A DNA stretch of 64,000 nucleotides from Porodaedalea pini (Eukaryota; Basidiomycota; Agaricomycetes; Hymenochaetales; Hymenochaetaceae). A model generated the notes under the pieces. It saw only the letters and a list, made by a program, of their open reading frames with translations, was not told where the DNA came from and searched no databases. Below, one piece after another: positions 47,722 to 58,644 of this stretch. The position numbers and the translations under genes were made by a program. The stretch covers positions 1,240,001-1,304,000 of the forward strand of contig NBAY01000002.1 of assembly GCA_002794775.1 (NCBI GenBank), written 5' to 3'. Numbering within the stretch: the stretch's first letter is position 1; each line of letters starts with the position of its first letter.

Positions 47722-48908
47722 TTAGGACGCTCTGCAAGCGGGATCTAGATGTTGCAAAGCGTTAGACAACTGAGGACCAAAGGGTTGAACGGAGATAATT
47801 AATTCAGTGTTCAAAACTGCTGGCATATCCACGTTTCGTTTGAGCAGCTTCATATACTCTTCCGCTGACCATGTATGTACTCCGACGTTATCCTCATACT
47901 TCGTTAGATTAGCCTGCGCTTGCATCGCCTAGAACTTCTCCGTCATGTAAACACGCGATTGAGCAACAGTACGGACCACTCAGTCGTAACTATCAAGGGA
48001 GGCACTAACTTACTCGCCGTTCCGGCTTGTCCGTTGCTGTCGTTCGCCTGGCACGCCTGCGCTTGTCCGTCTTGAAGGTTCCCAGGGCAAGTGGTTGACT
48101 CTTCCTCTATAATCCAGACGGTCATGAATGAGGAATATAGTCTTGACATATTGTTGGTATGCGTCGCGCTCCGTAATCCGAGTACCCTTCAACCCGAGAT
48201 TGGCGGGATCACCACCATCATCGCAGCAGTACAACCACATAATAGAAGTCACACGTCGGCAAACTTTAACTGCACTTTATACTGAAGAGACCTACTTTTT
48301 ATGACAAGCACGGAAAGTTTCCTCGTGACGCTCCCTGGGCTTTTGATATCTGAGGCTTTTGCTCCGTCATCGAACAGAATAGCCCACGATCACGGCCAGC
48401 ATAGTCTAATCAGGGTTTCCAGAATCCACGAAAATTACATCAAGCATAATCTCGGCTGCAGAAGAGAAGCAGAAAAATCGGTAAGGACTAATAGACTGGA
48501 ATGAGGAATCCTCCATACAAAGCCAATTGCCATCTCCGCTGCCATTGCCTGTGTACCATATTTCAGAAGTCAGACAACAGAGTACCAGTGAGAGTTTTGT
48601 TTAGCTTGCCTATATACCAATCGGACAGACGTAAGATCAGGTACACAACGTGCCTGGACCTCATGCCATAAAAACCTACTTAGTGAAACATGGTTGAGCA
48701 TGCAGAACATCGTCTAGATGCATATCAGATCGATGCCTTACCATTTAGCGGCGTCCATGCTGTAATAACCGGTGACGTCTATGATAATAGTTGCACACCA
48801 AATACTTTCAAGCTCTTGATACAATCGGCATCTGTCCGAATGTTGTTCGCGCTGACCATTACTTGTAGAGGCGATAACAGCGATGAAAAAGAAAAGACAG
48901 AACAAGTA
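47722..48908 (-). pseudogene. Decayed secreted-protein gene
   Basis: Read leftward from about 48908, a signal-peptide-like start without an ATG (LFCLFFFIAVIASTSNGQ) leads into REQHSDRCRLYQELESIWCA and TGYYSMDAAKW, then a donor. Further exon-like pieces read YTGNGSGDGNWLCMEDSS, AEIMLDVIFVDSGNPD with an in-frame TAG (48406-48408), TMLAVIVGYSVR with a TGA (48367-48369), WLYCCDDGGDPANLGLKG, STTCPGNLQDGQAQACQAND and YEDNVGVHTWSAEEYMKLLK. Cys/Gly/Asn-rich content and the leader suggest a secreted protein of unknown family. Loss of the start codon and two stops show it is not functional as written. Exon order is inferred from spacing, and some pieces may not belong together. Confidence 0.45.
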
Positions 48909-49365
48909 TTATAATCTGTTGCACACTAAGAGACAACTCGCTCAGCCATCATCGCTACATCATAATATCACATACCGTCGCCTTGGGGCTTAACCCAACT
49001 TTAGGCCTAATGAGCTACTTCAAGAAATTTAGAAGAAATGGCGGTGTCCATTGTCCAAGTCTAGAGCTCATTTCTCAATGGAGCAGTGCGTTGTCTCAGC
49101 GAGATACACCATGATAAACCAGTCCATCAGGCTATCCAGGATCTGCTAAACCTAGATTTTTAACTTCACGTAGGTGTAAGTATTGAGTGTGTGCTTTGTA
49201 CGATTTTCTTCACCTCTTTTGATACTAGCTCAGAGGAGGTTTACAGACGAGAATGCGCGAAGCGCAATTAGCAGAAAATGAGCAGAACGTGAGTGGAAGA
49301 GAAAGCACACGTGATGTCGATCCTCTGGATCTCGTCCATGCGAGCGCAGATACCGATAGAATCCT
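48909..49365. other. Upstream region of the MIP gene
   Basis: No gene is supported. It must hold the promoter of the peptidase gene. An open frame from 49253 overlaps the MIP start in another frame and is a shadow. Confidence 0.45.
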
Positions 49366-51838
49366 ATGTTGGCAAGGACGACGAGGGCGGCGCTTTCAAG
49401 ATCGCGGCCAGCAGTATTCAGATTTCGTGGCTGCCTCAACGATCCATCCTGTAATGCTCTGCGCTCGCGGTCAGCAACAACAACCGCCATTCCAGCGACT
49501 TCGGAGGAGACGGACCTCATTCCATTCTTCGATCGACCCTTTGGCCTCCTCTCTCAGTCGGCGGCACCTTCAGGACTATTCGCCCACAAGGGATTGACCC
49601 ACCCGGAATCGCTGAAGCACTTAGCTCGCGGCACGCTCGTTCGTGCATCTCTTCTCACCAATCGGATATTGCAGGCAAATGGCACCAAGCGGGAATTGCT
49701 GCTGGCGCTGAAGAACCTGGACAAGCTGAGTGATCTGCTATGCGGAGTCATTGACCTCGCAGAGGTCGTGCGGAACTCGCATCCGGACCATTCATGGGTA
49801 GAGAAGGCCAACGAAGCGTACGACATGCTTTGTGAGTTCATGAACGTGCTGAACACTCACGTCGGCCTGTATAAAGTGGGTGATCATATTTAGCGCTGCT
49901 CTGTCAGACGTCTAATGCTTCTTCGCAGGTCCTTGAACGCGTTTTCTTGGATCCTACGATCGTTAACTCCCTAAGCCCCGAGGCTTACTATACAGCTTTG
50001 ATATTCTGGAGAGACTTCGAAAAGTCCGCTATTAATCTGCCTGAAGAGTCACGAAGACAGTTCGTGTCTCTATCATCAGACATCATCACTCTCGGCCGGC
50101 AATTTTTGAATGATGCGGCGTCTGCTCGACCCCCAGCGCTGATCACGCCTTCTGAACTCGCCGGACTGAAGGACCTTGGAATGGGTGCTCGATTACAACT
50201 CCAAGCCCGTATTACAAATAGGCCTTTGGCCGTCTATCCGGGATCATTGCAGGCTCAGATGATCATGCGCTCTGCTCCTCTAGAGGATCCACGGAGAAAG
50301 TTGTATGCTGCCGCTAGCTCAGGTACAAAAGAGCAGGTAGACACGCTTGAGTGTTTGCTTCGATCTCGAGCAGAGCTTGCCCGTCTGTGCGGGAAAGAAA
50401 GCTACGCTCATCTAACGCTGAACGACAAAATGGCAAAATCGCCTGGTGCGTGAGCAGTCAACATATATGTCCGTAACTGACCTTGTCCTTCAGAGCACGT
50501 ACAGTCTTTCCTTGATGCTTTGCTCTCATACACACGGCCTCACGCTCGAAGTGCTCTCCTCGCGTTGAGCCGAAGGAAGCAGAAGCATCTTGGGCTATCC
50601 TACCGTCCCACCATCCAGGCTTGGGACCGTGACTACTATTGCCCCCCTGAGCCTCCGTGCCCTTCTATTCCTCTACCTCCGCTGACGCCCGGGACGGTGT
50701 TCATGGCTCTCTCAAGACTATTCAAGCATCTTCATGGGATCACTTTTCGGCCTATGGATGCAGCGCCAGGGGAGCTGTGGCATCCTGATGTGCGCAAGCT
50801 CGAAGTGGTTGACGAAGATACGGGCGTCATCGGGTGGGTGTACGCAGACCTTTTCGCGAGGAGAGGGAAGGCCAGCGGAGCGGCTCATTACACCGTTCGG
50901 TGTTCTCGACGCACGGACAATGATGATCCAGATGCGGACCCAGATCCACCTCAGTTAATGGACCTGGACCCAACTGTCAAAATGTCCTTGGAGTTCGACA
51001 AAGAGCACCGGGTAAAATTGCGCGGCACCGAAGGAGAATACCAGCTTCCTGTAGTGGTCCTGCTTTGCGAATTTATGCCACCCTCGCCTACGAGAGGAGC
51101 TTCGTCGCTGCATTGGCACGATGTACAAACTCTCTTTCACGAAATGGGCCATGCGATGCATTGTAAGCGCATCACCGCAATTCTTACTGTACAGCATACT
51201 AAATTGACTTCCTAGCTATGATTGGACGCACCGAATATCAAAACGTATCTGGCACGCGTTGTGCAACAGACTTTGTTGAACTGCCTTCCATCCTCATGGA
51301 ACACTTCCTTACTTCGCCTACTGTCCTCAGTCTCTTCGATCCTACCTATCAACATTCCGTCCCACGCGCAGGAAACCATCACGTCGATGCATGTCACTCA
51401 ATCGACACGTACACACAAATTCTGCTGGCCTGTCTTGATCAAGAATATCACTCACCTCTGGCGACAGAGCCAAATTTTGATTCGACATCCATTTACGAGA
51501 AACTGCAGGAGACCAAGGGTCTCATCCCGTTTGTCCCTGGCACGGCATGGCAGACACAGTTCGGACACTTATATGGATATGGTGCAACGTACTATTCTTA
51601 TCTCTTCGATCGCGCTATTGCGTCGCGCGTTTGGACACACGTATTTGCGGCGGACCCGCTCAGTCGCAAGGCGGGTGCGCGTTTCAAAAGCGAAGTATTG
51701 GAATTCGGTGGCGGGAAGGACCCATGGGCGATAGTTAGCAAGATCTTGGATGCGCCGGAATTGGAGAGCGGCGATGCGAACGCTATGGCGGCAGTCGGGA
51801 GTTGGCGAATAGAAGACGAGATCTTGACGAGGCATTGA
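49366..51838 (+). CDS. OCT1: Mitochondrial intermediate peptidase
   Basis: Zinc metallopeptidase (M3 family, thimet-oligopeptidase-like) that trims an octapeptide from imported mitochondrial precursors after the main processing peptidase. The ATG at 49366 opens an Arg/Ser/Ala-rich targeting peptide ([20 protein letters not shown]). Later blocks are [60 protein letters not shown] and [20 protein letters not shown] ([17 protein letters not shown]). The catalytic site is [11 protein letters not shown] (HExxH), with the third ligand region in [20 protein letters not shown]. Four exons are separated by introns near 49875-49928, 50451-50493 and 51162-51215. The last joins AMH to SMIGRTEYQ. About 780 residues, as usual. 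This gene is the standard neighbour of the HD mating-type genes in Agaricomycetes, and here it abuts HD1-a. Confidence 0.95.
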
Positions 51839-52265
51839 TAATTTTATTGGCTCCTTTGGATCGATGGCATTTGTAGTATCTTGTATTTGAAGACGGCTTG
51901 AGGAACCCACCGCGATCGTTAACAAATAGCTTGCTCCTCTAGAATTAATCAGCCGATTTACTATAATAAGGTCCTGTAATGATGAAGGATGGCTGAGAAG
52001 AAAATGGGATGTAGGGGAAAGTAATCCGATGAAATCCAAACGGTGCGAATAAGTTGCGAATGATCTGGTAGTACAATCCGAGTGAGTGGTATACAGCGGA
52101 AGGATAGCAATGACACAAAACAGAGCGAAAGAAGATAAAATAATGCAGGCGGAAGACGGATCGAGATCACGCCTGAAGGAACTGGAGATCCATAGGGGAA
52201 TGTCAATATCCGAGAAGACGTGCACAACTCAGTGTATCCTTACCTTATACATGGCGGGATTACTC
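51839..52265. other. Convergent 3' flanks of MIP and HD1-a
   Basis: The two genes read toward each other and share this 427-base spacer. No gene is supported. Confidence 0.5.
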
Positions 52266-54423
52266 CTATGCATGCTCCTTCTGTTCTTCCTCGAAATTCC
52301 CTGATCGCTCTATTTTGACCTCCCTGTCAATGCGAAGTAATTCCTGAAAAATATCGGAAGGCGACATAACGTCATACGGTGGATTGCGTATAACTGCTGA
52401 GTCCGAAGCTAGAGTATCAAGTTGCAAATCGGGAGGAAAATCGAGTTCCAGGGAGGATAGTGATTGAGAATCATCGAATGCAAGACTGGAATTCGGCGAG
52501 AAGTAACTATCCGCCTCCCCGAGCTGCGCATTTGACAAAAACAACTCCGAGGATGAAGAGAAAGACTCCGTTGAAGGGGGCTGAATGTCGCTAGCCTGAA
52601 GGGTGAAATCTGGCAAGGCAGAGAAAACGTCATAGTCTCCTAATAAACCAAAAGAATGGCTCATCGTATCAAGACATTCGTGAGGTGCGGATGGACTGAT
52701 TTCACCAGTATTGAGGTTGTGTAGGTCAAAAGAATCATCCTTGGGAGCGATGTCGCAGTTCTGAATAAGAAGAGAGGCATCTAAAGCGGAAATGTGATAA
52801 CGCGTATCAGATTTCACATTGATTGAAGAGTTGATTAATGTATCAGAACATGGCCCAAGTGTTGTACGGAATAGAACACACCTGTAAGATCGGAAGTAGA
52901 TGCTGTTGCGCTGCCGGAAGGGCTCAAATCAAAATCTGATGCGGTTGCACGCACCAGCCTCCCGTCGAGGCATGTCGAGGTTTGATTCTGAACTCTGGGC
53001 GCTAGTTTCCGAAGTCTTTTCGCTACAGGATACGCGTCATCCATTGTATCTGAATTGCGACGTTTTCGTGACACTTGTGGTGAACAAGGAGGCAGAACTG
53101 GCATAGACAGAACAGCAGAGGACGTCGGATAAGAGGTAGGTAGATGTTCTGGACTTGAAGAAGCTGAAGAAAACGTGTCCGCAGGCGAAGGTGACAATAT
53201 CGATGCGCATGACTCTGTGTTTGGAGAGCATGAAGATGCCAAACTCCTGTATAGACTTAGAAACATTTTGTAGATGGAAAAGGTGGCACTGACCTCAATC
53301 GTTTCGAGGGGCGTGTCAATTGTGTAACTTTTTGATGGCTTCCACTGTCATCGTTCGAATCGCGACATCTCTTCTTGCTAGTGCATCCGACGCGTGACAT
53401 CCCCGAGGAAATATGCGTTGCATCCCCGCCTATATCTTCTGTAGAGTGCCCATTTGCATCTGAGTGCCCTTTCGCATCTGCATACAAGTCAGAGCGCTGA
53501 TGCAAGGTGACTTCCTCGTCAACTACCGCGTTGGGGAGGTGATTCTTCACCGTGGCCTCAATCCTCTTGGCGATTTCGCTGACTTCAGAAGGATTTCCGA
53601 AGAGGGACAATGCAGAGGTCCTCATAGCCAAAAGTGCTTCGAGTGGATCAGACAGAATCGGCTGCTTGACAGGTTCTCCGGCGAGAACACTCATTGCACA
53701 GTCCACCGCTTCTGCTCGACAACCCCTAAAGAACCTTTTCACAATTGAAGTCCACCCTATACGTCTTCGGGTATGCGTAAACCAGTCTTCAACGGACTTT
53801 ACAGGAACACTAGCTTCTGACGCGATCTTCCTCTTTATAGCGATTGGCGGATAGGGATTGTGCAGGTTAGCCAATAGCCATTTGTATGACTGAGACACAT
53901 GTGATGGTTTGGGGGGAAAACACTCATCTGATGCTGATGTCGGAGATGAGTTCAAGTTGGATGGATGAAGGACGTTCCCTGTCTTGGAAGCATTCGACGA
54001 AGAGTGTAACGGCCGGTTGTTCGCTTTCTTTGCATTCACCGCAGGTTGTTTGGAGCGTACGCCAGTGCAAATCGATGTGTCACCAGTGGGAGTACACTCT
54101 GAATCCCCCAAGCTCAAGCGATCCATAGCAGCTATCATTTCGGTCTGCCTTTTCGCCTCGACATCCGCATTTATTCGTTCCACGCCGAGAAGATGGTTGG
54201 CAAGAGATCTGCCTGCGGATGCGATAGAGCGTGCAAGAGCAAGGGTGCGTCGGGTCAGGGAGCCTTGGGATATGCCGCGTTTCGTGATGACCTGCGCCTC
54301 AGAAAGTCCTTTCACGAGTGCGCTCAGCGCGTCAGGTTTGGCGTCGATAGAAGCGAGCTGGAGATTTTCAAGCGTAAGGAGATGGCGATATAGCTGACCG
54401 TCGAGTGCACGGTCAGATGCCAT
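52266..54423 (-). CDS. HD1: HD1-class homeodomain mating-type transcription factor (copy a)
   Basis: HD1 partner of the HD1/HD2 heterodimer that controls sexual development after mating. The ATG at 54421-54423 gives MASDRALDGQLYRHLLTLEN. The N-terminal part (residues about 1-170) is the variable self/non-self recognition and dimerisation region. The atypical homeodomain is at about 179-232: YKWLLANLHNPYPPIAIKRK, then SVEDWFTHTRRRIGWTSIVK, with the WF..RR core in helix 3. Nuclear signals follow (SKKRCRDSNDDSG, PSKRLR). An intron at about 53297-53245 (phase 2, donor gtcagt) joins RSLASSCSPNTES. A second joins SDLT to DASLLIQNCDI. The Ser/Asp-rich C-terminus (FSALPDFTLQASDIQPPSTE) resembles an activation region. 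About 650 residues with no break. It is tandem with HD2-a rather than divergent from it, and convergent with MIP. Confidence 0.92.
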
Positions 54424-55385
54424 TGTAAGGCGATAGTGGTGTTTGAGGTATGAGGCTTGGCTGCAAGTCGGCGGTTGTGGTCGACCTCATATAGGACCCG
54501 GCATTTACCGCATTCGTGGCTCGTCTCGCTACGTGGAAATTTAGAAACGATGATCATTCGCATGCTCAAGCTCTCCTTCCTTGAAAATAAGCCAGCTTTT
54601 GCTTAGTTTAGGAGCTTAACAGGCGGCATGCAGAGCACGGAAGCCTTAGTATTAGTGACAATATTGGGCCTAATATTAATTGAAGATGTTGCGGGGTGAG
54701 CAAGGCTGCAAAGCTAGCGGTAAACCATGGACTTGAAGCACTTTTTGTTTTACTTGAAGAGATTTTGCGGACACCTTCGGTTACCGGATGATATAATTAA
54801 AAGCTGTGAATAGTTGTCCTTGACATTAGAATGCATGCGCATTGAAGTTCTGACCTCCTATCGTGCTCGTGGACAAGTCCAAGGCTGAAGTTGTTAAGTT
54901 TTAGTGACTAATTCACTCCCGGTAAGGGAAGGCATTCACGTGTGCGAACTCGACTCTTCTGCGGCTACGAAGTCCGGAGTTATGATAATATGAAGGAACT
55001 TCAAGTTTTCGCAATTACTCGACTGGAACAGAATTCCTTTTGTCCGTAGTCCCTTTTTATTCGTTAATGGCTCCGTGGGGAAGAGTGCTACGGTGTCTTC
55101 AAAAGGCGCAGGGTCTATTCCCATTTCGCTTTCAGCAGTAGGAGATTTGACAGCAAAAACCAGTCAGCTCTCTAGCGATGCAGATTTAAGACACGTATGC
55201 GTCATTGTAGGGCTCATTAATGTTACTTTTCTTATTTCAATGCGCCCGGATTCTCGCTTTCCATTACATTTGACACTATGCGAGAAGCGCATGTAGTAAA
55301 AGATTATTAGATCCTGAATGCGATGCATTGCGACTAGACTTTTACAACGGTTTGAAATGCGGAAAATACTAATAATAATATAAGT
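54424..55385. other. Spacer between HD1-a and the HD1 relic
   Basis: About 960 bases upstream of HD1-a and not obviously coding. It is AT-richer than the flanking genes. A leftward frame near 54936-55124 has no recognisable HD sequence. I cannot exclude further unrecognisable HD remnants. Confidence 0.45.
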
Positions 55386-55765
55386 GCCATCCCGGTTGAG
55401 GAGAAGTCGAAGGGCTCGCTTCGAGCGTGCTGCCTAGCATCCGCGCGTCTGCGCAGAGCCCAGCGCTTGTGATATATTGAGATCCAGCTGGGAAATGATC
55501 TGGTTCATGGTTACCTCACCCAAACTGCCTAATCACTGGCTATGGCAGGACGGCGATGGCGATGGCGATGTAAGATTGGTTGGGTTGCGACATCGCCTGG
55601 CTGGGGAGTAGACAGGATGCGTGTTTCGACAGGCTGTCCGATCCCACCACGCTTTGACAGAGCAGGCGACCGAGTCCGATTGAGAAGAGGATCATTTGTA
55701 TGAAAAGCCGGATTGCGGTGACTTGTCGACGAGGTCGTGCGGTGTAATGCAGGCTTGTCTCCATA
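55386..55765 (-). pseudogene. Relic of an HD1 gene (C-terminal half only)
   Basis: The DNA here matches the C-terminal coding part of HD1-b (59180-59620) along its length and in the same orientation. Examples are 'aagctcgcttcgagcgagctgcc' in HD1-b versus 'gggctcgcttcgagcgtgctgcc' here, 'gatattgaaatccagctg' versus 'atattgagatccagctg', 'gagttgcgacatcgc' versus 'gggttgcgacatcgc', and 'ggtggcttgtcggcgaggtcgtg' versus 'ggtgacttgtcgacgaggtcgtg'. The best protein stretch reads PHDLVDKSPQSGFSYK against PHDLADKPPQSVLSHK in HD1-b, then hits a stop. Small and larger indels shift the frame several times. Homeodomain and N-terminus are absent. It lies about 90 bases behind the HD2-a stop codon. Confidence 0.82.
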
Positions 55766-55855
55766 TTCTGTGCGCTTTCCGTGCTATGGATCTCCGAGTA
55801 GCTCGGAGTATACCTGCTTGGGAGAAAGGGAGCAAAGAAAGTAAAAGCAAGTAGA

Positions 55856-57731
55856 CTAGCAGATATGAGAAAATGAAGGAAATGCGGCGGTGAAATCCAT
55901 ATACGACGGCAAAAGAGTCTGGAAGTCCCACCATTCACCTTCGATAGAGAGTGAAGGAGCCGGGACGTCGTATACCGAGGAATGGGGAGAAAATACTTCC
56001 GCAGATGGACTCGAAGAGGTTGGTATTGAGAGTGGCCACGATTGTTCCGCCACAGCCGACTGCCCGTGCAGGCTGTCCTTGTCCCTTAGAGGTAGCAAGA
56101 GCGGACTGTAAGTCTTGAATTCCGAGGCTCCTGTGCTCTGTGGTATTGTCCTTTGCGGAGAGACGGGCCTAAACTCTGCAGAAGGAATGGCAGATATGTG
56201 CTCGATCGCGCCATGCTTCGTCGATGCCTTGGAGGGTTTCGACATGGAAGCTGCAAGACGAGAAATCGATTGGGAGGAAGTAGAGAGCCCACAGCCCGCA
56301 CCTTGTTCTAAGATAAAGCGCGCATCTGAGGGTGCGCATATGCTGGACTTGCGTTTCGTGCTCTGAGTGTAAGAGCGAATTAAACTAGGCAGCGGTGCTA
56401 GAGGAGGCCGAATAATGAATGGAGTAAGGTGGCAAGAATATTCCTCGCTTCGTTTCGCAAGGGAAACTTGAGGTGCGCGAACACTTTCCGTGGACGGGGT
56501 GCTAGGGGATTCCTCGGTAGACTTGAGTGAAAGTCGTTCCATGGCTTTCACTAAGTCAGTCATTGTGTGTAATCGCGATTCGCTAGCATGGGGAAGAGTT
56601 GTACATTCACGTCTCCAGACAGGCTTTGGGAAGGTGAAATCGCCAATAACACATGGAAATGGCTCCTCTTGGAGTTCGGGAGGGTATTTTGTGGGGAAAG
56701 CATAGTCAGGATTTTTCGTTTTGAAAACAGTTCCATATATATCCTCATCGACCAACGTAATGGAAGAAGATCGCGAACAACAACGCTATATAAACGATGT
56801 GATTAGTGGCGTACGAAGTAATACACTAAAGTACGAACTCACGATGCTGGGATCATTACTTTCCTCTTCGTGAACGGTCTCCACATCCGAAACATCCGCG
56901 TCTGCTCCTTGACCAAGAGCTTGAGGTTGCGTGCCTGTTATCAAGGGTGAAAGCCTTTCAAGTACGATAGGACGCGTCGCTGTGGTATCTTTCTTACATC
57001 GCGCACGGTGGTTTTGGAACTGGTTATTCTGTTAATTATATTAAGCCATTAAGAGCATCCAATACGCACCCACACGTTGATTTGCTTCACCGTCATTCGC
57101 GATTGTTTCGCAAGAAACACTTTATCGGCATGCGAGGGTTTGGGGTTCAATTGAAAGAACGCCTCGAGCTTCGAAAGATAATCCTATTGTGCAGAGATAG
57201 CATACAGGATTAGAAAGAGGTATGAGAAACAGCAGAAAGACATACTGCATTGAAAGGCCGTTTTTTGGAAGGCTTCGTTAGTTGTGTTTGACTCTGAGAG
57301 CCTCGAGTAGCAACAGATTGTACAAGCTCAGCGGCCCATGACGCGACTGTTCTGTCATAAAAACGGCGAATCTTCTGGAGGCGGGTAAATGCCCTTGACT
57401 GTTCCTCGGCAGACGCATTGTCGCCGGACATAGAGATCTGAAAACAAATGTTCTCGTAGACTTCCTCGTACTCTTGCGCTAACTGTGAACAGCTCCTTGC
57501 GTGGATTTCGGATAGCTCCTGTGCGGCATCGAACGTAGCTCCAACATCCGTCAATGCGACGATGAGAGCGTCTGGCTGGGGATGCAATAAGTTTATCGGC
57601 GGGATGGGAGCGAGGAAGTCACCAAATAACGAGCCCACAGGTACTTCAGCGGGAGGTAGGAGCGAGGACGATAAAGCTTGCTGGTGGAGATCTGAAAAAA
57701 TGGTTGATACCTTGGAGAGCAGGTCCTCCAT
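55856..57731 (-). CDS. HD2: HD2-class homeodomain mating-type transcription factor (copy a)
   Basis: HD2 partner of the mating-type heterodimer. The ATG at 57729-57731 gives MEDLLSKVSTIFSDLHQQAL; residues about 1-160 form the variable recognition region. An intron at about 57245-57185 precedes the homeodomain: DYLSKLEAFFQLNPKPSHAD, then KVFLAKQSRMTVKQINVW. A second intron splits helix 3, and joining at aaccag gives VWFQNHRARCKKDT, the classical WFQN.R core. Next are RPIVLERLSPLITGTQP and, after a third intron, CSRSSSITLVDEDIYGTVF. The C-terminal part has KAMERLSL and HLTPFIIRPPLAPLPSLIRS, a block shared with HD2-b, and ends in FPSFSHIC. Reading is clean throughout. It runs in the same direction as HD1-a and HD1-b, so it has no divergent HD1 partner. 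Confidence 0.92.
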
Positions 57732-58644
57732 CTGGACGAGTGGAGAGAGGATGCAGGATAGTCAGTCCGAGTCAGAGGTTGGGTGCTTGAATTGCGAGGT
57801 GCCAGTGAGATCCGCTCGCGTTGGGAACAAGGTGGTTCTTTCGTTTGTCCTGCTTTGTCTCGACATCCCATTATGGACAAGCGCGCACCTGGAAGTCCTA
57901 TTGTCCGTCCACATCCGGTAACCGCAATTACCATCTTTATCCTCCCTCGCATCCACAACGCATGTACAGTACATCCTTCGATCCATCATCGCAAAAAGAT
58001 CCCCCGTTGACGTTAACGTCGTCGCTCCATGCTCCACGGCCATATGCATACGCACGGCCGCGGGCCAACAGAACCTTCACATGTACACCCGCTTTCCCGG
58101 GCCCGGGCCCATCAGCGCATAACCTGAACCAACATCAACTCCCCCACCAAAAACGTCACTCGCCTCTATTGTCCGATCTCTGCTCGCCCTTCGCGTTTCT
58201 CCGCATGGCCCTAGGCCTGTCTCAACGCGCTGTCCACACCGCAACGATATCAGAAAGAAATAAGAGGCGAAGCGCGAGATTAATATTATGCGTGCTCGAT
58301 TCGGTACAATGAGGATTAATATTCCGAGCCAATGCGCTGCGAAGCCATTGCTGTACACGACGTTACAGGGAGATGATGAAATACATGAAATGCGGGAAGA
58401 ACGAAAGACTCCATCCAAAAGAAAGATAATGCGGTAGGAACGACGAAAGCAATATTGCGCTATATGACAGAAATAAATCCAAATCCAAATAAATCCGAGA
58501 TAACTGTACAATAAAAGATGATAAATCCAAAAATGCGCAAAATGAAATGCAAGGTGCAGAGACGAGAACGAAATGAGATGGTACGACAAGAAAATGAAAT
58601 CCAATGCAAACAGTATGAAATGCGAAAAAGAAAAAGAGTCTGAT
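57732..58644. other. Spacer between HD2-a start and HD1-b end
   Basis: About 910 bases containing the HD2-a promoter and HD1-b 3' flank. Open frames on both strands (for example 57821-58312 on +) show no HD similarity by eye. The right part (58470-58650) is A-rich on the + strand with loose repeats of aaatcca. Confidence 0.45.

Noticed and set aside
51569..52225. Minus-strand frame of 218 codons at the end of MIP
   Set aside because: It overlaps the last MIP exon in antisense and continues into the spacer. It has no domain, and MIP coding evidence is overwhelming.
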